A stretch of DNA of 64,000 nucleotides from Nepenthes gracilis (lineage: Eukaryota; Streptophyta; Magnoliopsida; Caryophyllales; Nepenthaceae), in the NCBI GenBank assembly GCA_033239525.1, contig BSYO01000003.1:1978001-2042000 (forward strand), given 5' to 3'. The notes below the pieces were generated by a model. It saw only the letters and a program-made list of their open reading frames with translations. It made no database searches and had not been told where the DNA came from. Below are positions 50,099 to 64,000 of this stretch, one piece after another (positions within the stretch are counted from its first letter, which is position 1; every line of letters starts with the position of its first letter). Made by a program: the position numbers and the translations under genes.

Positions 50099-50546
50099 GG
50101 GACGATTCTGCGGTGATGGGAGTCCAGCAGAAGGAAATCAAAGGAAAAGAAAGGGGACGGCCGAGGAACTTCAGTAGACCTCGGAGTAATGGGGCTAAGG
50201 GCCGAGATGTTAAGGCACGAGGTGCAGAGAGCCGAGTTGCAAAGGGAGAGAGAAATCAGGGGGAAAGGCAGAAGAGAGAGAGGGGAAGGGAAACAGAGAG
50301 AGAGACGTCTGAGGGAGAGATCGAGAGGAAAGGGAAAGGGTGCAGAGAGAAGAGATAGAGAGAGAGATAGAGTAGAGAAAGGGAGAGTTGAGAGCAAATT
50401 ACTTCCTTTCTTCACTAATCAGCCAAACATGGCTTTATACACAGGAAATTGTCCACATGAGGGGAGCGGGGTAGGGACCACAGCTAACTAAAGGAATAAA
50501 AATAAACCAAGGAGAAAATAAAAAAAAAAATTAAAGGTTCGTAACA
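50057..50546 (-). repeat. 5' LTR of the gene-carrying retrotransposon
   Basis: 490 bp. Immediately inside it on the minus strand is TTTGGTTCTTTCATTA, which starts with the TGG expected of a primer-binding site but does not clearly match the initiator-Met tRNA. The outer end is followed by the TACAT duplication. Confidence 0.85.
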
Positions 50547-50551
50547 TACAT

Positions 50552-53500
50552 TCCTTTTATGTGTGCCCGAGAAGCACTTGAACTCTGCACTTGATATAAA
50601 ATCTCACCTGATGCAATTTTAGAAACATTTGAAATTATTTCTCACACAAGGAATGCTGTAAAGAGATAAGAGAAAAGGTAAGAAGAAAATGTTCGATATC
50701 TATTTGATCTCCAATTTAAATTTTATTCTTCACCAAGATCGAGTACATTGTTCTAGTGTGGATTTCTAGGATATATTTCGTTTGATTAATCTTATTTCTC
50801 ATTATATATTTTTTTTGTGATTTACAATGTGTGTTTAGAGAGTTGTAATAAATCATTCTTCATTTAAGATTGCAGTGTGAGATTTTCGAATGGGTTATTT
50901 ATAACCAATGTTATTATTATAGTTGATTTATTTAAAATTTATCTCATAATTTTTTCTTCGATTGAAATGATTTTCTATATTAAAAACGTTATACGTTATT
51001 ATATTTCCTATATTTACGAATTTGACGGCTAATATTTGACGGGAGGTTCAAATTTTATTCCGTTATGCTGAGTTGTGTATATATTGATCAAATCCCAACA
51101 ATTATAAGACTTTTCACGTAATTGTGGTTACTTCTAATTCGTCAATAACCTTCTCCAATTACGCTTAAGTAGATTTATAGCTAAAAATAATGGCAAAAAT
51201 CTTTTGTGACACAATTCCTATGCTTTATTTTTCTCTTTTTGAGCATAAAAAGAAGTCTAACATGGGATTCGTTGGGTGCACACTAGAGAGTAAACATAAT
51301 GCCAAGAAAGCATATAGCAGCAGCCCACCATGAAAGGCATGCAGTAAGCTAACCACCATGAAAAGCACATAGCAGCAGACGGATATGAAACGAAGTTTGA
51401 GACCATTCCAAGTGCCACATTTTAGCTGACAGTGCAGGAGTAGAATCATTTTTGTTGGCGCAAAACGAGAGACACGGTGACTGTTCAGACATACCACTCG
51501 GACGCCAACAGAGATGAGTATTGGACGGACGGGCAACAGTAGAGACAGAATAAGTGAGAAAACACACACACGATTTTAATGTAAAAAGACCCTTTTCAAC
51601 TAAGGGAAAAGCCACAAAAAGAATGCACTATAAACAGTTAATTATTTATAAGAATGTTAACTACACAAGCACAAATAAAGAAAACAATCACAAGTATATA
51701 TCCATCAATCTCTCTAAAAAAGTATTTCTCTTTCTCTCTATCTTTACAGTAAAGGCTTACCCACAACTCTCTCTATACACGCACAAGTAATACCCTATCC
51801 GAACAAAGGGCATAAGTATATATATATATATACAAGAAGCCTAGTGGGTGGCCAGCCACCCTAGTAGTAGGGTGGTAGGACCACACCTCCTAGGCCTGTC
51901 AAAATAGGTGCACGCTTGGCGTGCAGAGTGGCAAGCCTGTTGCCCATTGAAAGTTGTAGCCGCCTCAAACTTTCAATCAGGGTGGGGTCAACTGTCCACC
52001 TGCAAACGCGGCTGTAGCAGGCCTACAAAGAGAGAGAGTCAACGCCTAGGCTTTCAGAGTCCTCGTCCATGTTTTCAACTACCTCTTGGACAGGACTCTT
52101 CCGACTAATCCTCGTCCATTGTGACACACACTTTTCGGACTCATGTTCTCGGACCTCTCCAAAAGTCCGCGTCCATTTTCTTCCACTAATCCGCGGACAA
52201 AACACCACGAAGGGAGTGACCCTCAACATTTTTTGCATTTTTATAGGAGAAAGCCCCCACCAAATATGTTTGAGATGGATTCGTGCTCCTTGCACCTTAA
52301 GAGAATTCAATTAAATTCTGTTATCTAGTTAAATTGGCATTGTTTGAATGACATTGTCCAAAAATTCCTCTAATTAAAGTTGTAAATTAAAGGCAATTTA
52401 TTAACAGATAAAATTTTACACAAATTGTCGTGTCAAATTACGTTAACAATAGATATATGTAGAGAGCAAGCCAACTTTATCAAATCCTTTAATATGAGAT
52501 AATTCTATATCTTTTATACAGCACCTGATTGATTATATATTACTTATCAAATCCCATTGTATGTGAGTTATTAGTCAACGTAAATTAACCCCATTATGCT
52601 TATATTATTAACAGTGAATATAATAATCATAGACTTGTACGTGTATACCTAAATCAATAATTAATTGCTGGGTTTTATCCATTTCTTTGTAAGTGTTGTA
52701 ACAAACAGATGGTCATCGATATATCGCACATGGGTTGTGCAATAATTGAAGTGTTCGCGCATGCGGCGAGTGACCGAGGGCTTTCGTGCTCAAGCATCGA
52801 TGGGCAACCGGGTTGCTAAGTTTGAGAGGCAACCACAGAGCCATGGCTGAGCGACGATCGAATTCGAAGCCAAGGGGCGACCAGATGCCATGGCTGAGGG
52901 CCGAATGTCGATGTCAAAGAGTGACAGGACTATCTAGTTCGAGAAATCACCAAACTGCTGAGTCTGAAAGGAAATCGGACTGTAAATGCAAATGATAGAC
53001 CCAACTACTTATGTTGAAAGATGACCGGCTATCAGTCCCAGTGGTCCACAATGAAAAATCAAGCGAAACTCTTTTTAGGATTTATAAAAGGGAGTATAAT
53101 TAAAAGACAACAAGCAAAAATACCACATTATAAAACAGACCAATGAGGACTGTCAATGAGAAAAAGAGAGATAAAGAAGAAAAGCATGTAGATGCAAATC
53201 TATTTTATCTTTACTGTTACTTGGATTTATCTAATTCAAAATATTGTGTCCTTATAATCTATATTTGGGATTTGTATAATCGATTTTATATAGTAGATAT
53301 TTCTAACGTCTTGTTCCAAGATTTTTTCTTTTATTAAGAAAAGGAACTTCTATATAAAATTATTTATATCTTATTTTTTTATTTTGTAATTATTATTTGC
53401 CTGTTGTGCATTATTATTACTATACCTCTTGGTTCATCTAAACCGTCAATGGGATCTCCAACATTAACATGTAAACGTTTCAAAGGATGCCATGGATAGA

Positions 53501-55029
53501 AATGCTCAGCGATAGATTTGAAGAAATTTAATTTTTTTTACATGTTATTTCAAATATGGAAGCCTATATTTTCTCATTTGCTACTTCAACCACCATTTAG
53601 AGGATTTTACAACTTAAAATAATATAAAATACCATAGATCGACAAGAGAGAAGCGCGATCGTCATAAACTGGATTCGGCAGTGAGATGTCGTGGTGAACA
53701 GAGAAAATAGAAGAGAAGAAAGGCAGTGAGTGAAGAGAGAAGAGAAAAATCATGGTGACCAAAGAGTACAAAGAAGAGAAGAATCACGCAGCAAGTAACA
53801 TGTCATGCTTGTGAAACCGCTTCCCAAATTAAATATATCAAAATCAAACTTAAGCTTAACTTTTATAAATAAGGATTTGATAACTAAACTCAGTCAAACG
53901 GTAGAATGCAATCTTATAATAGATATTATTAAAAAATTTGATAATAAATAAATTTAAAAGTATACAGCCTAAAAGTCATATACAAAAGTGACTTCAAAAG
54001 CTTATCTTTTTATCGATTTAGATCATAAATAAGAAAAAATATCCCAAATATAAAATCATCAATTTAAACAATAAATAAGAAAAAATATCCCAAACTCAAA
54101 GTCAGATCAACTAATGATAAGATATCCAACATTATACTAAATTATAACAACTCTCGACACATAACCATAATAAAAACATTCTAAAAATTAAATTTATAAA
54201 CTCTGAATTAAATAATAGAAATATAATTAAAACATTCTAAATCTATTTCTTCCAAAAGTTTTTTCATTGTCTTAAACCCTCACAAATATATTCAAATTCG
54301 CTAATCTAAAAGGTAAACAAAAATGTGACTAGAATGAGTACAACGCTTAGAAAACATGCATAAATTTTATATATGTATATATAATAGACAAGCATATAAA
54401 AGATGATATTTATGACCTAGATTTAAAATATCGATAATATCAAAATCTTTATAAAACATGTTAGAAATATATGTAAACGTAAAACTTACTAAATTCGTAT
54501 AAATGTATAAAACATACTAAATTTGTGTAAACATATACGAATAAAGCAAAATTCATTGAGAGTCATAATAATACGAAATATACAAAATACATTGAAATAT
54601 ATAAGATTTAAAAATCAGTTATAACTTTACTAATAAGAGTCAAATATTAAAATTTACATAATAGTTATTTTTACATTACTAAAGGCCATATATCACTCTC
54701 GTCTTCACTCTCTTTTCCTTTTGTCTTTCTCTATTTTCTCTCAAAAACTCAAAAAAGATAAGCTATAACTATCCAAATGCCTATTTATAACTAACTTACA
54801 TATATGCACCAGGCAAGTGCAGCTCAAATGTACAAACAAAATCCGATCTACCTATGAGTGCTATCAGACATACATCAAATGATCTTATTCTCAACTAAAT
54901 AAACACAAATGCCTCATATATGCACATCAAATGTGGCAATTTGATTTAAAATGTACTCATACGTAGATTAAACATTACTCAAACTAAATTTCTTCAATCT
55001 AGTGCTAAATTTGTAATTAATTTGAAAAA
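50552..55029. other. Intergenic, repeat-derived in part, no gene recognised
   Basis: 51210-52330 carries LTR-like sequence. 52740-53000 has GC-richer degenerate repeats (GCGACCAGATGCCATGGCTG-type words). About 54005-54110 has a short tandem duplication around AATAAGAAAAAATATCCCAAA. The remainder is AT-rich, and no coding domain was found. Confidence 0.4.
51210..52330. repeat. LTR-retrotransposon-like fragment
   Basis: It contains TTTTAATGTAAAAAGACCC followed by CAACTAAGGGAAAAGCCAC, a motif common beside plant LTR-retrotransposon ends and also seen at 17284-17335. A self-complementary block GTGGCCAGCCACCC lies at 51849-51862. Boundaries and target duplications were not found. Confidence 0.35.
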
Positions 55030-55034
55030 CATCT

Positions 55035-56205
55035 TGATACGTACCTGGATCCGACTTCGAACAGATTCGAATTCGTCTGAATAACTCGACCCAACTCCGT
55101 TCACTGAGTCTGAATCCTGCACACCACTGAAGTGAACAAGAAGTCAATGTGTCTACAGGAGGTTGTCCCACTGAAAATACCTCGACGCACAAGTCGGTAA
55201 AAGGCCTTTGAAGCAATGAAGGTAAACTGATAAGTAAAAAGCCTTTGAAGCCTTTGAAGCAATGAAGGTAAACTGAGAGAGAGAGAAGGATGGTCGAGAG
55301 TGTTGGCCCGTTGAGAATGCGAGTTCTCGCTTCCTGCTCACAGAGAGCGTGTGGAAGCGGCGTCCTGAAAGCGTTAAAACGTAAGGAAACAATTCTCAGA
55401 AAGCCGGAAAGGTCTCCTGGAATCTGGGAGGCCTCTGGTGGGATTGGAGGATGAACGTCTATGTAGAGAAAAAGAGAAGATGAGTCTCTGTTTAAACTCT
55501 GTCAGCGTTCGTGGGTGAGACTGTAGGAAGTCTTTTAGGAAGCCTGTTTTGAATTTTCTCAAGAAGATAAGTTAGAGAGTGAGTAAGAGAGCTTCTATTT
55601 CTGTGTAAGCGTGCATGTTTGCTGGTGAGCATGTGTCTTCCAGAATGGAGACCTTAAACTTATATGGACAGTAAGAGAGTCACCTTCCCTGGGCAAGGTG
55701 GCGTGTTCTTCTGGACTAGCAATGGCGGCCTTCTCAGAGTTTCTGAGGATGACAGGCTTGATTTGATGGTTCCTCTTTCTTCTGAACAGTACAACAGATA
55801 TCCAAATCACCTCATCTCTTTCATGCTTTTGTGACCGTTTTGTTGGCGTTGAGCTCATTGCCGGCTTTTTTAAGAAGATCGGCTTTTAAAAAAAGTGTGT
55901 GATCGTAAAAGGATTGTTGCTTTTTTGTGTACGAGTTCACCTGCCAATTAGGCCTGGGCCGTAGCAGGTTTAACGCCTTTTTGGGCCTACTGCTACAGTA
56001 CTTTCGATCAACGCTCGAGTTGACCGTCTATACGCTAGTTGACTGCCTACTGGTGTCTCGACGGTCAACGTTAGCGTTGACCGTCTTAGGCTTTTCAGAA
56101 TTTGGCCATTCGCCTCCTATTGGTTCGTTATTTAAGTTGACCGTCCAGCAGGCTATTTGGACATTCTTTGATCGTAGATTAGCTCATAGTACAATACACC
56201 CATCA
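55035..56205 (-). mobile_element. Solo LTR (family copy 5)
   Basis: The plus-strand start TGATACGTACCTGGATCCGA and end ACAATACACCCATCA match the family. The flanking 5-mers CATCT and CCTCT differ at one base, consistent with an aged target duplication. A minus-strand TATA-like box (CCATATAAG, 55659-55667) supports minus orientation. An internal tandem duplication (GCCTTTGAAGCAATGAAGG, about 55200-55275) is specific to this copy. Confidence 0.65.
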
Positions 56206-58742
56206 CCTCTATTAACATACACAAAAAGAGAAAAGAAGAAAATTTTACTAATTTTATTTTAAGATTGCCTATACTTAATCTGATTGCTTAAAAAATTAAT
56301 AATTTTTTATTTTAATTTTTTTAATGTTTGGATAACTTTAAGAAGTTCCTATTAAAATATATAATTTATTATCGACTGTGACTATTTTATTTCAAATATA
56401 CATCGTTGAAATATAATTTGCCCGCACTTGCGTAAAACGTTGCTAGAGATACGCTACTGATGTTTTATAAAAGTGCCGTTAGTATTTTTTTTCGTATTAT
56501 TTTTCAACGTTCTACTTATTATTTTTTTAATAAAATGATTTTATATTTATTTATTTATTTATCAATATTTATGTAAAATTCTACTAAAATTCTAATTCTC
56601 ACCAATATTTATGAAATGACCGGTATATTCATTTCTCCACGTGGACACTCCAAATGGCTAAAAAAGATGTTGAAAACCATTGGCGATAATTTACGACGTT
56701 TTTTTTTTAATCCTTGCAGTATTTTTTTGACCGCTGACGTTTTTATTTTGGGTAGTGGTTGGAGGTTTATTCATAAAATTGACCCGACTGGTTCGTAATA
56801 GTGTGGCGTGCTTATTTTAAGTATAAAATATTATGAAGGAAAGTGGCAGATTTCATATAGTGATTGAAAAGAATAATAAATCAAATTGGTTTTTTATATA
56901 AAATATTTATTATTTAAAGATCAAATATATAAAAAAAAATTAAAGATTAAGAACTAACCTTTCACTATCAATATTAATTTTAATTATTTAAATTTTTATA
57001 AATTTTTTACTGATTTTAAATCTTTTAAGTATTAATATTTATTAATGATACTGTATAATTAAAATATTTGACTTAAAAATATAAAACTAAAGCCCCATTC
57101 GTATAGCTACCATGAAAAGAGGAAAATGACTGATAAAATAGATACTCTAAAATCAAAAAATATAAATCATTATATATTATTAAGTTTATTTTTTTTGTTT
57201 TATTAAAAAAATCAACAGAATCATCAAAATTATTGACGTATCCTTTGATTTTCTTTATAATTATGTATGGTAGTATCAAAGCATACATGCGTATAGAAAG
57301 ATGTATTGTAAATAAGATAAGATTCTTTGAAAAGGGGTGGGTGCTGATTGATTGTCAAATATACATTGGCTGCCTAGAGAAAATAGGGACAGCACATTGG
57401 ATATTTGTGGAATATGAATTTATCAAATTTCGTAGAATAGCTTAGCTATATGGACTCGTTCCTTCTAGCTTTTTAATTGGGTAAAGTATACATAATCTTA
57501 CTAAAGTATCTATCAAATCAAGATTTTATATAGAACTAGAAGAAAGAATCATTTTAACCAAAAGATTTTTAAAACTAGTCATAATAGTTGGAAACACGTA
57601 AAAGCTTACTGAATATGATTTTTTTACAGTATATAAACTCAATAAATATATATTTAGTTATATTTATATCTTTGAAAAAAATTTAAAATATATATTTGTA
57701 TTATATATTTATAAGAAAGTAAGATGCGTTGTTACCTTTAATATTCATAGAGACTATCTCTGTGAATTTGAATTCTCAAACTTTAACTCACAAATAATAT
57801 ACCATTATTTGATATGTACAAATCTTTTATAAATTCGGGATCATATATTAATATTTTTTTGGCTTAAATTTATATCTTTAAAGAGTATGGTAGAAAAAGG
57901 AATATGTATTTTATATTTTAAAATTTATAAGGTTGGTATAATATTACTTTTAATATTATAAAAAAACTAATTTTATTAATTTAAAATCTCTAATTTTAAA
58001 TCAAATACACCATCTTACCAACATGTCACATTCTCGTACCGACTTTAGAATAATTTTGAGTTATTCTAATACGTCTCTCCTCGATAAGAGGACCAAATTA
58101 AATCAAAAAAATACATAACCACTTTATTCCAGTCTAAGCCAACTTTTAGACACAAGAACAAAAATTAACAGCTGAAAGAAGAATCAGTCAAATGGGATTT
58201 TTTTTTTTTTTTTTTCACGAGAGAGAGAGAGAGAGGAGAGGTGCCTGAAGGATCAATTGAAGGCGCTTCACACAGCTCTCGTTTCGTACGTGATAGCACT
58301 ATGCATGATGATTTGATGAGGGGCTGATGATTGACGAGATGTGATTGAGGTGATGATGTTAAAGCTAGCATTGTACAGTAAAAGAAAGGGCGCAGCTGTT
58401 CATTCATTTAGACGACAAAAAGAGGTGTGGAGAATCCCCGATCACGTGTATATATATATATATATATCAATATATTTATATAATAAAAGGTAAATCAATA
58501 ACATTGCATTAAATAAAAATATTTAAAATTATATAAAATGCTGAACCCACATCATTTTTCAAAAGAAAGAGACCGAAAACCAACCTAACCTATTTGTTTT
58601 CCATCTTTGGCAAGTTAGCCAACTTTTTCAAGCCTATATACTTTGACAAATAAGCCATATGCTTACATAGAATAATACAGCTAAACTACTTGCTAAATAG
58701 CGGCCGTGGAGGACTATGAATTAAATCAAATATTGCCAGTCG
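56206..58742. other. 3' flank of the gibberellin 2-oxidase gene, no gene recognised
   Basis: AT-rich. A poly-T tract with a short GA run lies at about 58199-58236 and a (TA)n run at 58449-58467. Open frames here lack domains. Confidence 0.5.
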
Positions 58743-61010
<2,268 letters not shown>

Positions 61011-61144
61011 TGTTGATGATCTGATGTGAAAAGGAGACACAGGCAAAGAGCAGAGGAAAAGAGAGGAGGACGAGAAGACAGAAGGGTGGGCTTTGTAAAG
61101 CGATATTGCTTGGAGTGTTGACTGTTGAGATTGCCGCTGCTGAT

Positions 61145-61152
61145 TTTAAATA
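61145..61152 (-). promoter_or_regulatory. Probable TATA box of the gibberellin 2-oxidase gene
   Basis: The minus strand reads CCCTATTTAAAATC about 135 bp upstream of the ATG, placing a transcription start near 61115 and a 5' leader of roughly 100 bp. A (CT)n tract lies just upstream at 61189-61209, a common core-promoter feature in plants. Confidence 0.5.
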
Positions 61153-61188
61153 GGGAAAAGAGATGAGGTTGAAAAGGTCTGTGCATGA

Positions 61189-61209
61189 GAGAGAGAGAGA
61201 GAGAGAGAG
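61189..61209. repeat. (GA)n microsatellite in the gibberellin 2-oxidase promoter
   Basis: About ten GA dinucleotides (CT on the gene's strand). Such tracts are polymorphic and can bind GAGA-type factors; no effect is shown here. Confidence 0.85.
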
Positions 61210-61219
61210 GAAGAAGAGG

Positions 61220-63400
61220 GGACGGAGGCGTTACTATCATTAAAATGGAGCCACCTGGCCTCTTGGGTGTCTGCTCGGCAATTTCTGCTGGCAAATGAAT
61301 GGTTGGAATTCCTGTTCTATCCCCCAAAAAAAAAATAAAAAAAAATAAAAAGGCAGTTCTCTCTACAAAGGGGGAAAAATAGAATAAAACTAAGCATCGA
61401 TACATATGTTTTAATTTTTGGTTAAATTTCGATAATTTGTCCTAAAAAAATCTAACAAAAAATAAATCTAAATTTTTATATTTTTCAGAAATAAAAATTA
61501 AAGGTAATGTTGATATCTTCTATAATAAATTAAATTAATATAATAGTTTATAAATAAAAATCAAATTTGATACGATTTAAATAAAATTTTGCTAGAAATT
61601 ACAGTTGAATAAAAATTATTAGATTAGTAACATCAATCCAATTGTAAACTTTTAATTTTTATTAAATTGGTACTCGATAAGAAAAAATAAACCCGACCAA
61701 ATGTTTCCGATCATGTCACGTTGTTTCTAGTTGGGATTTCTTTATCATTTTGAAATTATTTTGTATGTCTAAAAAAATTAAAAATTTTCTTTTTTTTATT
61801 TATAAAAAAAAAAGAAAAGAAAAAAAAATGAAGGAAAGAAAAGGAAACACCATAATAAAAGAGAAGAGGTTGCTTTTTGCGCGTGAGGCTGGGGGGCCTG
61901 TAAGCGCTCCAATCTAATCTAATTATGAAGAATTTGAGATTAAATATTTACTCAATCGTTAAGGCTCGTTATATTATTGTGAAAATTATTTTTTATTTAG
62001 TAAATATTTTTATATAAAAATATTAATTTTATTAGCGTAATTTATTTATATTTATAATGTTTAACGATTAAAAAAACATGAAAATATTCATGATTCTTTT
62101 TTCTATAGGTAAACGCCTCTCTCTCTAGTTGATTCTCCCTACGTTTAGCTCATCTTTTAATCTCTGTGGTTGAGAATTAATCCCTGTTCTAGTGCGCTAT
62201 GTTTACATTTTGGGTCTATTTCAATTGTAAAATTAAAATTTTAAAATTAAAAAAAATAAGTTTAATTTTAATTTTAATTTTAATAGGATTAGAATCAGGA
62301 TTAATTTAAATTTAATTATTTAAAAATATAAGTTAAAGTATGATTAATTTCTAAAACATATATACAAATAAAAAAATAGTAACCCAATATAAATTTTAAA
62401 AATTTTAATGTATAAATTTTAATATAATATAATTCTAAAAAAATATTTTTTGATATGAATAATATTTTATACATATATATTATTTTAATATATTATTAAA
62501 CAATACTCTTTATTATAATATTTATTTTTAAAATATTAGATACTACTTATATTTTTTAATAAAAATTAAAAATATGGTCTATCTACCTCTATCTAATAAA
62601 TTTCATATTATCTCTAATTAATAATTAACTCCTGATATCACAATTAATTTTTTTTGCTCCACTCATATAATGAATAAGAATATTGAACTAGAATTTTAAT
62701 TTTGCTTAATACTATATAATAAAATTAAAATTAATACTAACATTTTAATTTTGACTCCGAATTCTATGCCCTCCAAAAAGAGCCTTCTTTTTACTTTTAG
62801 TTTTGCTAAATATTTTAATCAGTAATTTATTTTCCAATTATTTAGGTTTAATGATCAGGCATTTTTAATTTAATATTATTAATTCAAATCAAAGCTAGTT
62901 TTATTTATTAATCAATTTGTTGGGACTAAGATGCCCCATTCATACAAAGAGTATACTAATGAAGCCGGAACAAATGGCAGACTCATTAAATTGGATCCGA
63001 AGGGATTACTAAGCCCCACCCATAACTATTTATTATTGGACAGGTTTTGCTATCGAATAATCTAAGAGCAAAAAAATCACCTATAAAGGTATAAAAATAA
63101 CTAGATGATATCTTAATATTACCCAATAGATAAAGAACACTAATCATCCACCAAAGGAAAACGAAAAGCGCATGTGTCATGTCTAATGGTGGTGCCAAAT
63201 AGAAGATCTGGTATCTGTCGTTATTAATTCAGAACCCACACACCACAAACTATAAATCAAATGTCAGAATTCGGCAAAAAATACTCCCACCGTATGCCTT
63301 TTGATACTTCAATTATAAATATTTCTCAAATAATAGAAAGATATTAGGATGATGCGATTAATAAATAATGCATATAGCAGTAAAAGGAACATTTAGATGC
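61220..63400. other. Upstream intergenic AT-rich sequence, no gene recognised
   Basis: Poly-A runs at 61326-61350 and 61806-61829, and long AT-only stretches at 62220-62750. No open frame with a domain was seen. Confidence 0.5.
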
Positions 63401-63404
63401 GCTA

Positions 63405-63560
63405 ACTGATAAGTGGTTTAGAGATACGCCCGATAGATGGACAATTTAAAAGAGCGCCCGATAAATGGGCGGCTTAGAGGAGAGTTCACATAGTGGCGGC
63501 TTAGAGGTACGCCCAATCACGACAAATGGACGGCTTAGAGTACGCTCGATAGAGAAACGA
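63405..63560. repeat. Minisatellite built on a GATAAATGGGCGGCTTAGAG-like unit
   Basis: Imperfect units of about 35-40 bp recur four to five times: TAAGTGGTTTAGAGATACGC, ATAAATGGGCGGCTTAGAGG, TAGTGGCGGCTTAGAGGTAC and AAATGGACGGCTTAGAGTAC, usually followed by CGCCCGAT or CGCTCGAT. Confidence 0.7.
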
Positions 63561-63639
63561 CTAAAAGGAGAATGACTAAATTGCACTAGAAGATCAACAT
63601 CTTGGTTACCTTAGTGGTTAACTATTAGACAGCAAGCTC

Positions 63640-63800
63640 TTGAGTTCAGGGCGTAGTGTTCCTGACTTCGGGAAGGAGGACTCGTGACTATGAAATGGAG
63701 TGCTCCTTACTCCAGGATGAAGTGCTTCTTATTCCAGAATAGAGTGCTCTAGGCTTCGGTATGGAGGGCTCTTAGCTCCCGGACGAAAGTCAACTCCCCA
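63640..63800. repeat. Minisatellite built on a GGAGTGCTCCTTACTCCAGG-like unit
   Basis: About five imperfect units of roughly 29 bp, each reading approximately GGA(G/T)GCTCTTA(C/G)CTTC(C/G)GGATG. The array is followed by sequence ending TAATGTGGGACTCTTCACTT, a motif frequent in plant retroelement remains. Both arrays probably belong to a larger element cut by the window edge. Confidence 0.65.
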
Positions 63801-64000
63801 ATGGATGATAGACTTCCCGGAAAGAGGGAAATTCCTAATTAGAGAGTAAACCCCTTTCCTTTAAGGGCCGAGCCACTTGGAGCCTGTAAAACTTCTTCGA
63901 GCTTGTTCTTTTAAATTTGATGGTGTTTGACTTTATAGTATGTTTTACAGATGTGCTCATTTTATTTGAGTAATGTGGGACTCTTCACTTTAAAAAAGTT

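Larger units (their letters stand above)
47271..50546 (-). mobile_element. Non-autonomous Ty3/gypsy-type LTR retrotransposon carrying a captured NPG-family gene fragment
   Basis: LTRs at 47271-47756 (3' LTR) and 50057-50546 (5' LTR) are close copies in direct orientation. On the minus strand they start TGTTACGAACC (TATTACGAACC in the 3' copy) and end TATCA. A perfect 5-bp target duplication TACAT lies at 47266-47270 and 50547-50551. The 2.3-kb interior reads, 5' to 3' on the minus strand: a gag-like open frame, about 390 bp of unknown sequence, a host-gene fragment of the NPG/NPGR family, unknown sequence, an integrase/chromodomain-like tail (about 47757-47900), and a purine-rich stretch (GAAGGAACGGGCAA) as the probable polypurine tract just before the 3' LTR. 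No protease, reverse transcriptase or RNase H is present, so mobility would need an autonomous partner. Confidence 0.85.

Noticed and set aside
50113..50491. Arg/Glu-rich plus-strand ORFs in the right LTR
   Set aside because: These translate GA-rich tracts of the retrotransposon LTR; the element's coding direction is minus.
47271..50546. Possibility that the NPG-like sequence is a normal host gene flanked by a segmental duplication
   Set aside because: The repeats end exactly at TG...CA-type termini beside a perfect 5-bp duplication, with an integrase tail and purine tract at the proper places, which fits an LTR element much better.

Overview
This window looks like nuclear DNA from an AT-rich flowering plant, most likely a eudicot. 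The genes have GT-AG introns and plant-only families (GH17 beta-1,3-glucanase, gibberellin 2-oxidase, NPG-type TPR protein, plant cullin-4). Most of the rest is intergenic sequence filled with LTR retrotransposon remains, MITEs and microsatellites. I see no bacterial operons, CRISPR arrays, rRNA or convincing tRNA genes.

Only two protein genes look intact, both on the minus strand. One is a two-exon secreted glycoside hydrolase family 17 glucanase (13020-14259). The other is a three-exon gibberellin 2-oxidase (58743-61010) with all iron and 2-oxoglutarate ligands and a plausible TATA box. They share no pathway, but both are ordinary plant growth or cell-wall genes.

Between them lies a large dead copy of cullin-4 (about 24.9-37.1 kb, minus strand). 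It keeps its intron-exon layout, so it arose by DNA duplication rather than retroposition. It is broken by stops, frameshifts and a deletion that removes most of the C-terminal half, including the neddylation segment. Its introns hold a TRIM-like retrotransposon (27679-28757, 5-bp target duplication) and a hAT transposon remnant (32961-33986).

The most interesting object is a short non-autonomous LTR retrotransposon at 47271-50546 (minus strand, perfect 5-bp target duplication TACAT). Between a gag-like ORF and a Ty3/gypsy integrase tail it carries a piece of a host gene of the NO POLLEN GERMINATION (NPG/NPGR) family, in the same orientation as the element. This looks like gene capture by an LTR element.

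Other layers are: (i) a family of five probable solo LTRs in one orientation (302-1010, 38876-39923, 40747-43718, 44890-45536, 55035-56205); (ii) a PIF/Harbinger-like MITE whose centre has grown into about 700 bp of TAA repeat (1073-2165); (iii) a hairpin of two arms of nearly 200 bp (21242-21660); (iv) three dispersed TATA-plus-purine-leader segments that look like retroelement promoters; (v) several tandem repeats, including two minisatellites at the right edge. All homology calls come from recalled family motifs; no database search was run.
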